From Agrocybe praecox (Eukaryota; Basidiomycota; Agaricomycetes; Agaricales; Agrocybaceae), in contig OZ024843.1 in NCBI GenBank assembly GCA_964017145.1, positions 3,800,443 through 3,864,442 on the forward strand: 64,000 nucleotides of DNA, written 5' to 3'. The translations under genes were made by a program, and so were the position numbers. The notes below the pieces were generated by a model. The model saw only the letters and a list, made by a program, of their open reading frames with translations, had not been told where the DNA came from and did not search any database. This document shows, in pieces, positions 1 to 11,727 of this stretch (its first letter is position 1; each line of letters begins with the position of its first letter).

Positions 1-2299
1 TGCAGTGAACTGGGAAGAAAAGAAAATTTGGTCTCTCCTGCGTTGTTGTTCTAACCCTAAGTTAAGGTTCAACGTTTGAGGAGGGGCGACGCGGCCGTGC
101 GATCATCGATGAACAAACAATATCCTTCTTTGCATCTTTCATGACCACACGATTACTGCTACAAATACCCGTTGGACTTGCGAAACATGGGTTGAAGTAA
201 ACTATACCTAAGCACTGTCAATGCGTGACCTATCTCGCTTTCATTGAGTCAACTGGAGAGAAGGTCGATTCGAATATGACCACAGTCTGTGCGGTCAGGT
301 GTGGCAACAGCGGGCGTCTCTTAACGCGAGGTTCTGAGCTGGTACGTGCCTAAACAGCTTTATTTATATGGAAGGGTGGACTGACTTGTTTTCTCTTGGG
401 CCTAAAGGATTCACGCAAATCGAATACTGCACATACAACTCCATGACCATTTGTGAGAGCCTTTGGCTAAGAAATACTCAAACGGCAGTTCTGCAGATCT
501 GTCTTCCTTAAAGTCGATCGATTCTTTGACTCAGATGATCCTATGGACTGATCCGAAGTCGAGAAAGGGTGTCGACAACTCATCCAATAATGAGGGCTGG
601 CTTAGAGTCGACCAAGCCTTGTCGTGCCGCGCTAGGGCTTCGAAATATTATTTTTAAAATTATTAAGAAGAGATATCAACAATTCATCCACCAACAGGAA
701 ACTTGCAGTGTTTGGATCCGCACTACTCCACCCCCAAAAAACCAAATCGTGCGTAGGATGGGAGAAAGAGCATACCGGAGTCTGCAAGACGAACCGTACT
801 TCTTTTACTTCTCTGAACACAGCATATCTGTGCTTGGGCCAGCTTGAAGGTTCTAGTTCTAGGAATGCACCTTGCAATACCATCGTTCTATATATCAGGG
901 CTTTCCAAAAGTATGGTGACCATCATCCAAAGTTTCTCCATTCAAATACCAACCTATTCGCTCGTTCTAGCTCCAATCAATGATTGGCAGTACTTTATGG
1001 GACTAGGAAGATATTCTTCGAATGTTTTTCTCTGTATTGCGCCACGCCATTTTGCCTTGAATAGGTTCACTTCAGCCAAAGCTTTTACCTGGTCAATTAC
1101 AGTTAACCATCTCACTTTAACTTTCTAAGATCGCAGAATAATTCAAAGGTCAGGGGGTTGAATATGTATTTTTCAGGATATACGTTGATATTTAATCAGG
1201 CCTAGAGGGAAGTCCATGAGCGGGGGCCTAGTCAGCATTCAGGTATACATAACTCGAGTATCCAAAAAGAAGATGATCGAAGTGTGTTTCTTAAATCTGG
1301 TTATGATTGTCATCATAGAATGGTATGAATGTACATGCTTAAAATATGGTCACCTTGCTGATAATTATGTCAACAGGTATTTCTGACCGGAAATACTCAA
1401 TTTGAAGACAAACCAGTCATCCAAGACCAATACCTTAAGTGGGACTTACCTTCCCACTTCCCCTCAATGACACCTATGTTATATTCTACTGTCGACGGAG
1501 GATATATGGGCCACATAACACACCAATCCGATGTGTCGCTGGATTTACGACCGAGAACCGAGACCGAGAACCGAGAACGTTGACCCATCGCATTGAATTT
1601 CTACACGTACTCGAACTCTCCAACGTCCTTCTTTTCCGAAGACATTCACGCATAGGCGCCGGAATTCCCCGATGGTCTTGCCCCGATGCAAATCGTACGC
1701 ACAATCTCCAAATGAGTAATTCGGTCTTGAACTCGACCACCGCATCGCATCCTGTGCCAAGCTCGCTATATTCTGAACATAAAAAACGACCATGCCCCAC
1801 TTCATGGATTCAGTCGCTTGTACTTTGTCTGGTGAGTGGTTGGTTATCATATCAGTCGTCTTGATGTATCTATCAGCAGTTATTTCAGATCGTTGAAGAT
1901 AGCTTTGTCGGAGACCTTGGACATCATAGACTACATCATTGACTCCAAACCTATGGCAAGTTCGCTATAGCGCTATTGTTTTTTTTTTGAGCAAGACCAT
2001 CTGCATTTCGCCCTTGATACCGCCTGCGTTTTTAGTTGAAGACTTCTTCCCGCTATGCCTGGCTATACATTCCCTTTCCCCCGATTAGGCTCAGGAGAGA
2101 CTGGAAAATTAGATGTATTCCTGGCATCTTCACTCGCTCACAACAACTGCGCTTTTAAAAAAATCGATCTATAATCCATGGGTCTAGTGGAATGGAAGAA
2201 TCCAGGAAGGGCGGATGATCTTTCCACCTGACGATTTACCAAATCAAAACTCAAGTATCCGCCCCCACTGCGTCTTGCTCCTGAGGAAATAGCGGACGA
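1..2299. other. Intergenic region, no gene recognised
   Basis: Several short open frames exist here, the longest about 140 codons at 1439-1864, but none carries a family motif or a plausible exon series. A short GAACCGAGACCGA-type tandem repeat lies at about 1548-1580. The homology to the LRR gene (see 2300-3130) fades near 2300. I see no trace of the gene that follows the LRR gene in the right arm. Confidence 0.5.
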
Positions 2300-3130
2300 A
2301 CCAGTCATCGAGAAAGCCGTCTCCACTTACGAGTAGGAACCTTTCTCCAGCGTAGGTCTCCCAACCTTGCTTTACGACTTCTCCTGGTTCTGGCGGTTCT
2401 GGCTTAGCCTTCGCTTCTAGCGGGCAGTTCCAGCGGGGAGGGGCAATCCCTATAAAGGATTTGGCGTGCTGACTCTAGGTCCAGTCTTGGTGTTTCTGTC
2501 AGGTTAATCATCGTTAAATATGACGAAGTTGCAGTAGTCGAGTCGAGCAACTTTGCTCCTCATTCTGGTTCCATTTGTCAGTTCTCTTTCATGCTACACT
2601 TGCCAATCAGAACTTCTCCGACACCCTCTTGAAATTCTTCTGTAAACATTTGAAACGAAACCCTTGCTGCATGTTCAAGTTCTTAGAGATTTTCGTTGCC
2701 TTGAGCGTCACTTTAGCTTCTGACAGATCCAGCAAACCCAACGGAAGGGAGCTTTGTGTTTATGTGAATGTGTCTGACGCGAAGGAATCGTTGGCTGTTT
2801 CGCACTTCTGGAACTTTGGCTGCTTTTCATGCATCAGCTATCGTAAAAACGCCAGCTGATTTCCGCAAAGATATGATTTGATCACTAAGACTGATTCCTG
2901 AGATACGATTGTCGAGCCCCAACCTCGTTGCGGGCGTCTAGAATTCCGAGACGACAGAGTTGGGTTGTTGAATGAGTAAAAAGAGCTGTGGGGATCACTT
3001 GATTTCAACTGTGATTTCTGAGTTGACCTTTGCCCTACTATCGGTTCGAACTTCTTGTAAAGCGTCTTTGAAAACCGAGGCAACCGGCTTGTGTGATAGA
3101 TTGAGAGCGCCACTTCGGTAAATTGAGGCT
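2300..3130 (-). pseudogene. Decayed copy of the LRR-protein gene at 53586-56204
   Basis: The reverse complement aligns at nucleotide level with about 54470-55250 of the intact leucine-rich-repeat gene. Shared stretches include the segments around CTCTCAA-CTATCACAC, GCCAACGATTC-TTC, CTGGATCT-TC-GAA-CTAAAGTGACG, AAGAACTTGAA, and further down GAAGTCGTAAAG-AGG-TTGGGA. The reading frame is broken by stops and indels, and the first part of the gene is missing. It lies just downstream of the left P450, exactly as the intact LRR gene lies downstream of the right P450, so it is a passenger of the inverted duplication. Open frames on the + strand here are antisense shadows of this remnant. Confidence 0.85.
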
Positions 3131-3254
3131 GAAGCTGGCGCTGAAGGGCTAGTTAATACCATGAAGTCTAAGAGAAACACATTTTTAACATAAAACTATT
3201 ATACAAAACATTATATGCTACAATTTTCAATTTCTTCTTCCAGTTGGTAACAAA

Positions 3255-5463
3255 TCATTCCTGAAGCGCCCGAGAAATCAACATAGGGACTTCAGCCGCC
3301 TCCTTCCCAGCGACCTTCGGTTTGGCCACGAGGGAGAAGTGTACGTCGATGGGTGTATCAGGACCATTTGGAAATTCGAATACAAAATTGCGAATAAGGA
3401 TGGCGAGGACAATCTGCGTAAATGGCCATTAAGATTACGAGCACTATGGAGTGAAACTAATCATGAACAGACCTTTAGGTTTACTAGGGCGAATGCTCGC
3501 CCAATGCAGGCCCGTGGTCCGTCTCCAAATGTATACAAGCGCCTTAGGGTTGGACCATCTTCGGCCGTGGTGGCAGATCCATCGAGCCAACGGTCAGGAT
3601 TGAACGTCATCGAATCAGGCCCCCATACCGCGGCGGAGCAATTCATGTAGTGGTTAGGAATTATAATTTTCGTCCCCATTGATATAAAGACTTGATTAAG
3701 CGAGTTTCCAGCTAAGTCGATAATTGGCTCGCTGAGTTGGAGAATATCGTCTTCTGTGGCCTGGAATTTAATGATTAATTCGTACACAGATAGAGTTACT
3801 CTTAGCTTACTACACGAGGGGTTTCTCCAGTTGCAGGCCTCAGTCTCAATACTTCGAAGACGACAGCATCGAGGAAGGGGCATGAAGATTCCAGATACTT
3901 CCAGTCGTATTCTACCGCCGGAGATGCGCTGACTTCGATCCTCAGCCTGTCCTGGATATCTAGACGTCTGGCTAATTCGATCAGAGTCCACTAATGTCAA
4001 ATGCAGTACGTCAGACAGGTCGTTAATGGGGCCTGGCAGCTTTGACTGACCACAATGGTAACTAGACAGAGGGGCGAGTGTGGTAAATTCAAGGAAACGT
4101 GTAAGATAAATGAGACAACATACACGCAACGGGATCTGGTCCGGCAATGAGTATACTCTTCATCTAGATTTGGATCAGAATGTATAGAAAACACAAGAGA
4201 CAGTTTTCAAGCAACCTGGGCAATGATTAACTCTTTGCTTTCAGGTGTTTCTTCACCAGCGCCAATTTCAGAATCAACTAAGATACAATTACAAGTTAGC
4301 TTACTTGGACAGCCGGAAGAAATTATCACTCACCTAAGACACGAAGTAGTGACTTCTCGCTTCTCTCGCTCTTTAACATTTCGTTTTCATTCTTCAATTT
4401 CTCAAGCAAGTCTTCCGGTGTACCGCGAGCAGCAGCGGAGATATTTTCGGTCAACCGATTTCGCTCGCCAGAGATCTTTGCCACCCAGTGAACGAAAGCA
4501 GTCGGAACGAAGATTGAAGATATATATGCTAGAACTTCATATTTTGGTTGAGGGGTCGCGTTGAAAGTCTGAAGAGAGTGTAAAAGAGACGAGGGTTGGC
4601 CTTCAATGGCGTGCGGTTCAAGGTCAAATAATCCTCGGCCTACGAGGTCAATGCTAGAGACAAAGCCGCGTCATTAGATGCAAGATATAATACAATAGAA
4701 AGGCGTCTGCCCACAGCAATTTCAGCATCCTGGAAATAAAATAACGAGACAATAAGTAATTGAGTTAAGTATTTAAAAATTGGCTGCGAACCAATCATGA
4801 AGTTCCACTTCAGCTTTGGAACCTTCTTCTTTCGAATCCAATATCTTCTCCCAAGCTGATTTCAGCTGAATAAAGTTATTATTAATAAGTAAAAATCAAC
4901 AATGAATAGTGCTCCACGTACCCTATGTGTAGTTTCGAATAACACAGGCGCCATATTCTTGATAACTGCGCTGCTAAATGCCGGATTCATCGTCTTCCTC
5001 TGCCTGTCAGGTAATAAAATGTCAAGATCAGTTCCACAAAGATTGTCGTTCTGGCGCACCGTTTATGTTCGTCGCTTTCAACCCACATCATGCCACGCCC
5101 TACAAGCCGTTCGATAACTGCCCTCAGGCCAGCAGTTTTATTATATTTGAACGTATCTCTTGAGAAAATTTGGGAAACAGCCTTCGGGTCAGAGACGACG
5201 ATAGCTTCAGAGCCTAGCGGAAGAGAAATGCGATATACGGGTCCGTATTCCTTTGCCCATTGTTTATAAATCGCCTTGGGGTCAGGAGAAAGGCGGATAT
5301 ATCCTGTTTCGCCAAAGAAAAAGCTTTTCCTAGGTGGTCCACGAAGTCTGGTAGAGTTGAACAGTATGAAGCGATTTACGGTTGCTAAGAAAATGATAAA
5401 CACGGCCAGAGCGACCGCGCCCGAAGCAGAAAAATAGAGGGATGCGTGTTCCATGCTGGCCAT
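3255..5463 (-). CDS. Cytochrome P450 monooxygenase (left copy of a duplicated pair)
   Basis: Membrane-bound haem monooxygenase of about 500 aa, near-identical to the P450 at 51011-53221. An N-terminal membrane anchor follows the start MASMEHASLYF; then come a proline hinge (LRGPPRKSFFFG), the K-helix ExxR (EVLRLRP), the PERF-like DPDRW-type motif (NPDRWLDG) and the haem loop FGDGPRACIGRAFA with its Cys ligand. The I-helix reads AGPDPVAFT and is completed by an 11-nt microexon at 4051-4061. The usual Thr after the acidic residue is Pro. The gene is multi-exonic, and I found no frameshift or stop in the exons I joined; the stop codon is at 3255-3257. The start is set by homology with the right copy and by a TATA box 30 bp upstream. 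Its substrate is unknown. Position next to the UbiA/GMC cluster suggests a tailoring role (inference). Confidence 0.93.
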
Positions 5464-5493
5464 AACGGATAATAATTCTTGAGGTTTTTAGTG

Positions 5494-5501
5494 TTTATAT
5501 A
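5494..5501 (-). promoter_or_regulatory. TATA box of the left duplicated P450
   Basis: TATATAAA on the - strand, 30-40 bp upstream of the ATG at 5463, in a block also present upstream of the right copy (TATA at 50973-50980). The short distance implies a very short 5' leader. GCGAGCGAGAG-type repeats lie just upstream in both copies. Confidence 0.6.
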
Positions 5502-5814
5502 CCTGTGTTACTCTCGCTCGCTCTTGTTGTCTTTGTGGGTCAACCAAATTGTGACGCATCATCGGGTTGGTGTCATTATAGATCCAATCCCATGGCAAGA
5601 ACATTCAAGCCCCATAAGTGCCTTTGAGTTTTGATAGTCCAATGTAAAGATAATCAACTTCTAGATAACACCATATCACCAACGTTTTAGTGCCACAAAT
5701 CCGAGCCTAGGACGAAGAGCTGAGTTAACGTCCGGTCTTTTTTTCGAAACAGAGAACAGAGGAAGAAAAAAGGGTCTTTCGGCAACAAAAATGAGGAGAT
5801 CTGAGCGTTGGACG

Positions 5815-6080
5815 ACAGAGTCAGACATTTCAATCTTGATTAATGGTGTTGGATTTCAAATTGTTGGAAAAAAAATGAATGCTTCCATGACGATTCCTGG
5901 GATAACAGGGAAGGGCTTGTGTCATTTAGACGCGCGACTTCTCAGGCAAAAGTCTTAATCTTGACATTATGACGTTCTCTGGTTTTGTGGTCTTTTCTCC
6001 TAATAGATGGTTCTGAATAAGTCACCGACACTTTCAAAGTTTTATATGATCACCTTCCCTGCGACTCCCCTTGTCCTGTA
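5815..6080 (-). pseudogene. Decayed 3' end of an MGMT gene (copy of 49941-50670)
   Basis: The reverse complement of about 5881-6003 aligns closely with codons of the intact methyltransferase downstream of its PCHRV active site. Shared blocks include GACCACAAAAC/GATCACAAGAC, TTGCC-GAGAAG/TTGCCCAAGAAG, AATGA-ACA, TGTTATC and CATGGAAGC/TATGGAAGC. The frame has an early stop (TGA) and further changes, and the active-site region is only faintly recognisable up to about 6080. It sits upstream of the left P450 exactly where intact MGMT sits upstream of the right P450, so it is a passenger of the inverted duplication. Confidence 0.82.
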
Positions 6081-6194
6081 GGCATTTCGCAAGACGCAGT
6101 ATATTGACAGATAGAGATAGTAGATATCCCACTATTTTCAGCTTTTTTGTCTTGGCTCTCCGGTTGTCGGACATTAACCCGTAATAATCAAGTA

Positions 6195-6371
6195 CAGTCG
6201 AAATTGTCTTATCCCATAGCTCTCAGTGGACGTCCGAAGCTATGGGTTATTGTAGGTTATGGGTTATTGCAGGTCAAAACATCCCTCAACCGAGGAGCTT
6301 GTGGACAGAAAGCCTATGGGATTATGCAGGTTATGGCTTTATGCAGTTATGGGATAAGGCAGGTTCGACTG
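6195..6371. mobile_element. 177-bp non-autonomous Tc1/mariner (pogo-like) MITE
   Basis: Imperfect terminal inverted repeats begin CAGTCGAA and continue to CTTATCCCATA at both ends (left CAGTCGAAATTGTCTTATCC, right end reading inward CAGTCGAACCTGCCTTATCC). A TA target duplication flanks it at 6193-6194 and 6372-6373. The interior is made of GGTTATGGG-TTAT-GCAGG repeats and codes for nothing. CAGTCGAAC-type ends with a TA duplication are typical of pogo/Tc1-mariner elements. The open frames at 6147-6470 are an accident of this repeat. Confidence 0.85.
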
Positions 6372-6373
6372 TA

Positions 6374-8304
6374 CATGTATGTTCGTTCAGGTCCGTTCAA
6401 CTCAGGGCCTGTATGCTTCTGCTTTGACAACAGTCGCTCTTTGGACTGGCGTGGCTTTTTATTCAGATAGAAAACGAGCGTATCCAATTTGAAGGAAAGA
6501 TGATTAATTAGACATAAGGTGACAGTAGGGTTCAAGTTGCAATTACTAGTGGCAGGGCAAAATCAGAGCAGCGGCCTTCGAACTCCTTTGGAATTGAAAG
6601 TCACGCGCACATGTTGTTTAATGTACACCAAACAACCAAATATTGACAATCTATACTTTTTTAGGTAATACGTGCCAGTGAAGCACGGTGCCGAGGGTAG
6701 CTTTCTCTTGGCTTTCTCTAGCTTTAAATCAAAGCAATCATGATTCATCGACCTTGAAATTTGCGCGGCGCATTTAACGACGAAGATTTAACGGCAACTT
6801 AGAATATGCAACATAGCGCAATGTATTCGACCACCCGTTGATGCATGGATCCCGTTCATGTCAATAGCAAGTCAATGGTGTTCTCTTCGAAGTCGGATAT
6901 GCAGTGGGTCTTAAATTTTGCTATGAGCATTTCATCACCCTCTTTTTCAATCTCGTCATAGACACCAAAAACACACATAACTATCCATTACTTTACTGAG
7001 CCCACGATTGGGCTTCTCGAAGTTCTTGTCTAGGTCGTTATCCATTCGTTGAAGGTTTTAGGCATCATAGGACGCATCTTTAGTCTATGAATATCCACCT
7101 TTTGTCTTTTTGCCTAGGATTGGGATGTCTTTCACCCCTGCGGCGCCATAGAAAACACTTCACTGCCTCGCCATTAACATTTTTAATCGAAACGCTTGGA
7201 TTGAGAGCCCCAAAGACTTCCCGGACCCATTTTACCCTGCATTTGCTGTACGAGGGATGGGATATTTGGATTTGCGTATCATTTATCTCACATGCACCAT
7301 AGGTCCAGTGGAACAAACAGTCGTACCTCGGGGCAATAGACTGAATGGGGCACTGGATTTTTGCAAACCTGGATATACCGGAGCTCAAAAGCTCACAAAC
7401 GTTAAAACAGGAGAGTTCGACGATAGGACGGAACTGTACTTATGACAATATTGAATAGAGTTCTGTTATGGTCGCAAGTTTTAGGTATCTTTTGCCTTCA
7501 ATTCCCGTCGGGGGCCGGGAGTTCGATATCATTTGGGTTCTTCTATCTGATAATATCCTAGTGACTTGGGTAGTACTGTAGGACATGTACGTCAGTTTCT
7601 CCGTCGAAAGAATCTTTCTTACCTGACTCGCTTTCCGCCAGTTCGTCGTCCTCTGATCAAGTTGATCAAGAAGTTGTCATACCAGTGATTACGTTGTTTA
7701 TTGTCGGACATGGATACCATTTGGGAGAAGTACTTACTACCTTGTATTTCTTACGACTCCATTTTCCGTGAAGTTTCAGGGAGTGTCTAGTACCGTCATC
7801 GTCGAAGCAAGTGAGGACCGTTCAACATTCGTATGTCGAGTCGGGGATAACTTATTGTTTTGCTGCATGGGCGGTTAAAAATGTTGTTTCGTTTCACTCC
7901 TGTCAGGTACGTTGGAGCCACGTTTTCTCACCTACGCTACCCTCGCATTCACTAAAGGTGCCGAGTGAAGCACAACACCGTCGTTTCATTTTTATTTACA
8001 GACTTGGTCGCTAGTTTCTACCACACGCGATGGCAATATCGACTTTCCCAAGGGAGTTGTCGATGTCTCTTTGTGTCATTCCAGAATCCCTCGGGCCTTT
8101 GCCCTCGACGACTCCCGCTAGGATCAGTCGTAAACTCACCTATTTTAGTCTCGTAACAAAAACGGTATGGAAAGCGGAGGTTTCCTCTGCATTCTGTTGA
8201 CATAACGTCCGTCGTGTTGAATTGAGGCTTGGAATCGGGTTGGACACGATCTGTCGAGCAGGGAAATTGATTCATAATGTTATGGGTAAGCATTTGTGAA
8301 GGCA
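6374..8304. other. Intergenic region between divergent P450 genes
   Basis: About 1.9 kb without a gene I can support. Short open frames at 7080-7445 and 7811-8156 have no recognisable motifs. The region lies between the MGMT remnant/MITE and the second P450 and includes that gene's promoter at its right end. Confidence 0.5.
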
Positions 8305-8311
8305 TATATAA
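8305..8311 (+). promoter_or_regulatory. Candidate TATA box of the second P450
   Basis: TATATAA, 77 bp upstream of the ATG at 8388, in an otherwise mixed-composition stretch. Assignment rests on position only. Confidence 0.45.
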
Positions 8312-8387
8312 CGAGAGTCGCGTGGCTCATATCATCCATCGGGTTATTTCCCATCCTCCAAAACACTCTACTCTCGTTCTTCTGGCA

Positions 8388-10521
8388 ATGAATATGATTG
8401 CTCTTGGATGCGCCATTCTCGCGTGTCTTTTCCTTTATAAGCTCCTCACTTATTCGCCACGGAAGGACCTTCCACCTGGGCCCCGACCACTACCAGCGCT
8501 AGGAAATCTTTTGGATATGCCTACAAAGCACGAGTGGAAGACATTCTATAAATGGTCTCAGAAATACGGTACGCCCATGTACATCATTCCTTCACATACG
8601 CTTCATAACCAGCGTTTTCTAGGGGAGATCGTATATGTCACGCTTATGGGCCAGCCTATAATATTATTGAATACTATGGAATCTGCGACAAATCTTCTAA
8701 TAACCCGCTCGGCAAATTATTCTGAGAGGCCGACCATTCCTCTCTCAGAGATGTACATGTTCTGTTACCTGTTTGCTTCCATGATCTAACAGATTTACTT
8801 CTACAGAGTCGGACACTTAACCTTCAACTTTGGATTCATGTCATACGGTCACGAATGGCATAGCCGTAGAAGGATTTTTGCCAGTCAATATAATAAAGTG
8901 TACCTAAGTACATTCCACGACACATACAGAGCCGTCGCCATGCACATGCTTCGGGGATTCCAGACTAATCCCACAACTTATACCAATCATTTCCGTCTGT
9001 AAGTAATTGAATCAAATTAAAGATGATTTATTAAATTCACATGCCTTTAGGTTAACCTCCCAGTTGATGTTGGATATCACCTACGGCATCAAAATTGACT
9101 CCTTGGACAATAGATTGGCAAAAGCAGTCCAAAGTGTTCTAGACACTGTATCTCTCGCAGTAAGCCCCAAAATGATTCTCTTGAATCCTCTTCCATTGAG
9201 TAAGCAATGCCCCTAATTTACGAACACAAGCAATTAAGGAGCTAACTGTATCTTTAATCATAGTCCGCGTACTCCCCGCCTGGTTAAGAAATTTTACGAC
9301 ACCAGGTATCATCACAAGATGGTCGCAAGACGTTCAAGAACTTCTGAATGTACCTTTCGAAAAGACCAAGGCCGACATAGTGCGTAGTCTCTCCCTGCAC
9401 CAGCAAGATACATGGGTTTTAATGATTTATGCGAATACCACAGTTAGAGGGTACTTATAAACCTTCATTTGTCTCCGACCTTCTCCAAAAAATTGGGCCG
9501 GAAAAATCATGGTTGAATGAAACTCTTATTCGAGACGCCGCAGCCACTGCATTTGGTGGTATGTTCATATCTGCTTTAACACCTGGACGTATTGCTAATA
9601 CATAACATTGCAGGTGGATCCGATACTGTATGTTTCCCGTCATCGGATGGGAACGATCACGCTAACGCTTACTCTTTTCTTTTCTTAAGCTAATCTCTGC
9701 TTCGTCGACCTTCCTGCTGGCGATGCTCCTTCACCCGAATGTTCAAGAAATAGCTCACAAAGAGATCGATGCTGTGATCGGTACAGATCGCTTACCCGAC
9801 TTGTCAAATCGTGCAGAACTGCCATTTATTTCTGCCATCGTTAAGGAAGTTCTGCGTTGGCACCCTCCAGCACCATTAGGTATCGTACTTCTCCGATCCA
9901 TTACCTTCTGTTTTTTATTATTAAAAATTATGTAGGAATACCACACGCAGTAAAAGAAGACGACTGCTACGAGGGATTCTCTCTTCCTGCTGGCACTATC
10001 GTGATTGGAAATATCTGGTGAATATGCACGCTGTTTGATATTATTTTGGGCCACTTCATTAACAAATTACTTAGGGGTATCCTCCATGACCCAAAAATCT
10101 TTGAAAATCCACTCGAGTTTAGACCCGATAGATTCGTTGGATTATCAACAGAAGAGTCCGCAAAGATGGATTCACATTTGCGGATTGCCTTCGGGTTCGG
10201 AAGAAGGTACGTTGCTCTATTCTCCTTACAGGCACGTTCTTCTCATTCATGGTTGTAATTGATTGTAGAATATGTCCTGGGATAGTGCTTGCAGATGAAA
10301 TGCTTTGGTTGGTCGTAGCCCAATTTTTGGCCGTCTACACTATTTTACCGGATCCGCATTTCCCTCCCTCCGTTGAATTCACTTCGGGGGCCATTTCGTA
10401 AGTGTTGCACAATCTCTCTATAACCCTTTCTCTTACATATTCGAGCAGCGAGCCTGTGCCCTTCCGATACAGACTGAATTTCCGATCCGAAGAAGCTCAC
10501 TCACTCCTAGAAACAGATTGA
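8388..10521 (+). CDS. Cytochrome P450 monooxygenase (O-methylsterigmatocystin oxidoreductase-like type)
   Basis: Microsomal P450 of about 510 aa. The start MNMIALGCAIL begins a hydrophobic anchor, followed by the hinge DLPPGPRPLPALGN, the I-helix FGGGSDTLISAS, the ExxR motif KEVLRW, the PERF-type motif RPDRFVG and the haem loop AFGFGRRICPG. The sequence ends LLETD before the TGA at 10519-10521. Short introns interrupt it; the first splits the Gly codon of KYGEIVY. It belongs to the same broad class as the P450 at 28108-30316 (shared PPGPRPxPxxGN hinge, LRW ExxR and FGFGRR haem loop) and is unlike the duplicated P450. It is divergently oriented from the P450 at 3255-5463, and the decayed MGMT copy and a MITE lie between the two. 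A tailoring role in the UbiA cluster is inferred from context only. Confidence 0.93.
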
Positions 10522-10573
10522 ACGCCATTTCTCGACCAACGATAGCCACGCCCCTCTTAAACATAGGGTGTTA

Positions 10574-11505
10574 TAATATTGTATAGTAGTACGTTTGTAT
10601 TTTAGATCAGTTCAAGTTTGTTTTATTTAGTACGTAATATTGTATCCATAGTATGCTTGTATTTTAGATCGGTTCAAATTAACTTTATTTAGTATGTACA
10701 GTCATTCACCGGTCAATGACACACACCGGTCAATGACACAAACTCATATTCCGATCTCAAATTTGAATCGATTTCTTTGATTTCTTTTGTAATGTCTTTT
10801 TTAAATACATATCTATTATAATCCAGAATATCTAAAGCCCCGGGTTTTTACATCTTCTGATATTTATGAATAGATCAGATTTTGGGGAATTTATGAATAT
10901 TCGTACCGGATTTGCATTGCCACTCCTTCGAAAATTTTAATTTATTTCAGGCTGTTATTATTTAATCAGTTCTATTCGTCTTTTACTCGGTTCAATTTTC
11001 ATTTAAAATATCAAAGAGCCCAGAAAATCGCAGAACTGCAGAATTTGTGCTGAAAATGGATAAGAGGGCAAGTCACATCACGCATACCATTTTGGGAAGG
11101 AATCCATTTTCTTTCAGGGCTGGTGTATTTTTGGCAGACACGGACGAGGAAGATGGCGAGAGATCGGATTTTGGTGGTGGCTCAGATAATGACTAAGCCT
11201 TCCGAATGCAGAATATCACGCTGATGTGACTTGTGTCATTGACCGGTTTTGACATGATAAGGCCATTTCTAACTGATCTCGGATTGGGAGTATCGGACGC
11301 AGAATTTTGGCTAATTTGAGTCCATATATCAGTTCTTTACATACATATACATAATTCTATCTCCTTAATTTTTTTATTTTCAAATTTTTAAAAAACTTAG
11401 AGCCGTTTTAAATTTGGTTGTGTCATTGACCGGTGAATGACTGTAATATTGTATCCATAGTAGTACGTTTGTATTTTAGATCAGTTCAAATTAACTTTAT
11501 TTAGA
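10574..11505. repeat. Three copies of a 62-bp tandem repeat, split by a transposon
   Basis: The unit starts TAATATTGTATCCATAG and runs through GTATTTTAGATC and AACTTTATTTAG. Copies lie at 10574-10634, 10635-10696 and 11444-11505. The third is separated from the second by the 745-bp element at 10699-11443, which inserted at the TA that opens the third copy. Confidence 0.85.
10699..11443. mobile_element. 745-bp internally deleted Tc1/mariner (pogo/Fot1-like) element
   Basis: The terminal inverted repeats match perfectly over 24 bp, beginning CAGTCATTCACCGGTCAATG, and TA duplications flank the element at 10697-10698 and 11444-11445. The core ACCGGTCAATGACACA is repeated just inside the left end, and a related copy lies internally at about 11232-11246, which suggests subterminal transposase-binding sites. 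An open frame of 63 codons (11008-11196, + strand) ends in an acidic tail ADTDEEDGERSDFGGGSDND before TAA. It could be the residual 3' end of a transposase gene. No DDE core is present, so it cannot move on its own. Confidence 0.88.
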
Positions 11506-11727
11506 TTTATGGTTAATCCGTGCTTTTTTCCCCGCCAGCTTTAGAATGCTTGTACATAGGACAGCAGTAGAGGAATAGATGTCTGTATGATGATGCCAAG
11601 CGAAAAGAATTCCGAGTTGATCTCCTCAAGCATAGAGGGCTATACATGCAGTACTAGTGTACAAGCGAATGTAATTGTGCCAATATTACAGAATAATAAA
11701 AATCTAAAGGGTATCTAATAGCTGAAG

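Larger units (their letters stand above)
2300..6080 (-). repeat. Left arm of a large inverted duplication (LRR remnant, P450, MGMT remnant)
   Basis: This arm matches about 50440-55260 in inverted orientation. Homology covers the decayed LRR copy, the intact P450 (3255-5463), the shared P450 promoter (5464-5760), and a decayed MGMT 3' end (about 5815-6080). About 1.2 kb present in the right arm between the P450 stop and the middle of the LRR gene is missing here. Arm limits are approximate because similarity fades into unrelated sequence. The spacer between the arms is about 44 kb. Confidence 0.85.

Noticed and set aside
1439..1864. 141-codon open frame in the left flank
   Set aside because: No motif and overlapping frames of similar length on the other strand, partly caused by a short tandem repeat.
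2575..2859. 94-codon + strand open frame
   Set aside because: Antisense shadow of the decayed LRR gene; a similar antisense frame exists over the intact gene.
6147..6470. 107-codon open frame rich in repeated GYGLLQV-like units
   Set aside because: It is produced by the internal repeats of the 177-bp MITE.
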